Assembly: GCA_016839345.1 (NCBI GenBank)
Contig: JAEOUL010000105.1
Coordinates: 1-6,161 of the forward strand
Direction: 5' to 3'
Source of the DNA: Candidatus Thorarchaeota archaeon
Lineage (GTDB): Archaea > Asgardarchaeota > Thorarchaeia > Thorarchaeales > Thorarchaeaceae
DNA: 6,161 nucleotides
The translations under genes and the position numbers were made by a program. Numbering within the stretch: the first letter of the stretch is position 1; every line of letters starts with the position of its first letter. The notes under the pieces were generated by a model that made no database searches, was not told the origin of the DNA, and was given only the letters and a program-made list of their open reading frames with translations. Below, piece by piece: positions 4,865-6,161 of the stretch.

Positions 4865-6161
4865 TCAATCATTATTAAGACCAAGTGACTTCATGAACGC
4901 ATCAGTGTTCATCTCTCGGCTTAGAAAACTTATGACCATCTCATCTGGATCTAGACTTCCACCGGGAGCTAGAATCTTATGACGATACTCAATCCCTGTC
5001 TGTGGATTCATGAATCCATCAGCTTCAAACTTCGTGAAGATATCCTCAGCATAGGCTTTGGACCAAAGATAGCTGTAATATCCTGCTGTGTATCCGGGAT
5101 TCGCGAAATGCCCAAATCCAGCATCCATTCTGACTTCTTCTGGCATCTTGAAACCAGTAATCTCTGAAAAGATCTTCCTGAACACAGCACTTGTGTCTTC
5201 AACATTTTCTGTGTGGTAGGTCATATCAATCAAAGAATAGGCCACTTGTCTGAGCTGGAGGATTCCGATGTCAAGTAACTTTGCATCTATCATTCGTTTA
5301 AGCAGGTCAAATGGAAGCTTCTTACTAGAATCTTTGTAATGACCTGATAATTTGCTCAGAACTTCTTCTTTCCAAGACCAGTTTTCGAACATCATAGAGG
5401 GAGTTTCTGTGAAATCTGGAAGTACTCCACTCAGTCCAAATCGTGCATAGTTCGCCTGATTACAAATCATGTGCATAATATGACCAAATTCATGAAAGAA
5501 AGTCTTTACTTCCTCATGATTGAGCAATGATGGAGTATCTTCAGCTGGTTTTTCATAATTGGACACCATTGAACAAATAGGAAGGTAAGCTATTCCATCT
5601 TTTACTCGTCGATCCAAAAAGCCGAAGACCGCATAATGCTTGAACTTTCCATCTCGTGGATAAAGATCCAGGTAGAACACACCCAGTGTCTGTCCATTTG
5701 TTTTATCAATCACTATGAACTCTTTTACATCTTGATGCCAAACATTAGGTTCATTGGATTCTATGAACTCAAGATTGAGGACTGTTTGATAGACATCAAG
5801 TACTCCGGAAATTACTGAATCAATTGGGAAATACTCCTTAATCTCATTTTGATCTACATCGTATTCGTCTTTTCTCAACATCTCATGGTAATAGAAAATA
5901 TCCCAGATCTCAAGATTGGCGTCTTCAATAGGGATGTTCAGTTCCTTTGCCTTCAGTCTTCTAAGCTTCTGAATTTCCTTGTCACTCAATGGGTCAAGTT
6001 TGCTCTTCAGGTCATTCATGAAATCAAATACTCTCTGAGGAGTTTTTGCCATCTTCCTAGAGATTACATACTCCGCAAAGTTTTGATGTCCGAGCATTTT
6101 TGCTTGTCGTTCTCTGAGAGTGAGTATGTCTGAAAGACGTTCACTATTTTCTTGACCACCT
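4865..6161 (-). CDS. M3-family zinc oligopeptidase (thimet oligopeptidase-like), partial, N-terminus outside window
   Basis: This zinc metallopeptidase degrades short peptides, probably in the cytosol. The frame is open to the right edge (first full codon 6160-6158). The Met at 6097 is internal, because the 21 codons before it read as a normal M3 helix (SDILTLRERQAKMLGHQNFA). 431 residues are visible. The zinc site is complete: HEFGH (His223, Glu224, His227 in visible numbering; 5480-5494) with the third ligand Glu252 in DFTETPSMMFENW, exactly 29 residues after the first His as in neurolysin and thimet oligopeptidase. Also present are WDIFYY (86-91) and the C-terminal substrate loop GFGHFANPGYTAGYYSYLW (348-366), whose Tyr residues stabilise the transition state in the family, followed by APGGS (398-402). 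About 250 N-terminal residues are missing compared with the 687-residue mammalian enzyme. It resembles the M3A (TOP/OpdA) group more than the PepF (M3B) group usual in archaea. It converges on SAM synthetase with no obvious functional link. Confidence 0.95.
   Translation of the reverse strand, partial: GGQENSERLSDILTLRERQAKMLGHQNFAEYVISRKMAKTPQRVFDFMNDLKSKLDPLSDKEIQKLRRLKAKELNIPIEDANLEIWDIFYYHEMLRKDEYDVDQNEIKEYFPIDSVISGVLDVYQTVLNLEFIESNEPNVWHQDVKEFIVIDKTNGQTLGVFYLDLYPRDGKFKHYAVFGFLDRRVKDGIAYLPICSMVSNYEKPAEDTPSLLNHEEVKTFFHEFGHIMHMICNQANYARFGLSGVLPDFTETPSMMFENWSWKEEVLSKLSGHYKDSSKKLPFDLLKRMIDAKLLDIGILQLRQVAYSLIDMTYHTENVEDTSAVFRKIFSEITGFKMPEEVRMDAGFGHFANPGYTAGYYSYLWSKAYAEDIFTKFEADGFMNPQTGIEYRHKILAPGGSLDPDEMVISFLSREMNTDAFMKSLGLNND

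Noticed and set aside
4865..6097. A complete 410-residue M3 peptidase starting at the ATG at 6097
   Set aside because: The frame continues without stop to the right edge and reads as conserved M3 sequence, and about 250 N-terminal family residues are otherwise missing.
5849..6133. Plus-strand open frames inside the peptidase gene (also 5636-5818, 4979-5167, 4749-4982)
   Set aside because: They lie opposite or across well-supported genes, show no recognisable motif, and are explained as shadows of the true frames.

Overview
The window looks archaeal. Its best-conserved gene (3608-4807, +) is an archaeal-type S-adenosylmethionine synthetase, a family distinct from bacterial and eukaryotic MetK. 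A consensus archaeal TATA box (TTTATATA, 3559-3566) lies about 45 nt upstream of it. The divergent gene encodes an XRE-type helix-turn-helix protein with two CBS domains, an architecture typical of archaeal regulators. The last gene is a thimet-oligopeptidase-like M3 metallopeptidase, uncommon in archaea but present in some Asgard lineages. A mesophilic Asgard archaeon (Thorarchaeota- or Lokiarchaeota-like) is therefore a reasonable but unproven guess. I recognise no specific genome.

Layout: (1) 1-940, +, the C-terminal part of a CaCA-family cation/Ca2+ exchanger, cut by the left window edge. (2) 947-3479, a run of four minus-strand genes. Transcribed from right to left they are an HTH-CBS regulator, an unrecognised helical protein overlapping it by 4 nt, a six-helix HdeD/DUF308-like membrane protein, and a peroxiredoxin-fold protein that has lost its catalytic cysteine. 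The last of these converges on the exchanger with only 6 nt between stop codons. (3) 3480-3607, a divergent control region with four ATAGT/ACTAT half-sites and the TATA box of the synthetase gene. (4) 3608-4807, +, SAM synthetase. (5) 4808-4864, a hairpin with T-rich flanks on both sides, probably a two-way terminator. (6) 4865-6161, -, the C-terminal two thirds of an M3 oligopeptidase, cut by the right window edge.

The most suggestive arrangement is regulatory. A CBS-domain DNA-binding protein sits back to back with SAM synthetase, with a cluster of inverted repeats between them. CBS domains bind adenosyl ligands, including SAM in at least one archaeal protein, so a SAM- or adenylate-responsive switch is a testable idea, not a demonstrated one. 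The peroxiredoxin-like protein is the other clear oddity: the fold is intact but the active-site Cys and Arg are replaced.

I saw no tRNA, rRNA, CRISPR array, insertion sequence or other mobile element. No gene-free stretch exceeds 130 bases. The window is gene-dense and mostly housekeeping in character; I do not see a multi-gene defence or mobile system.
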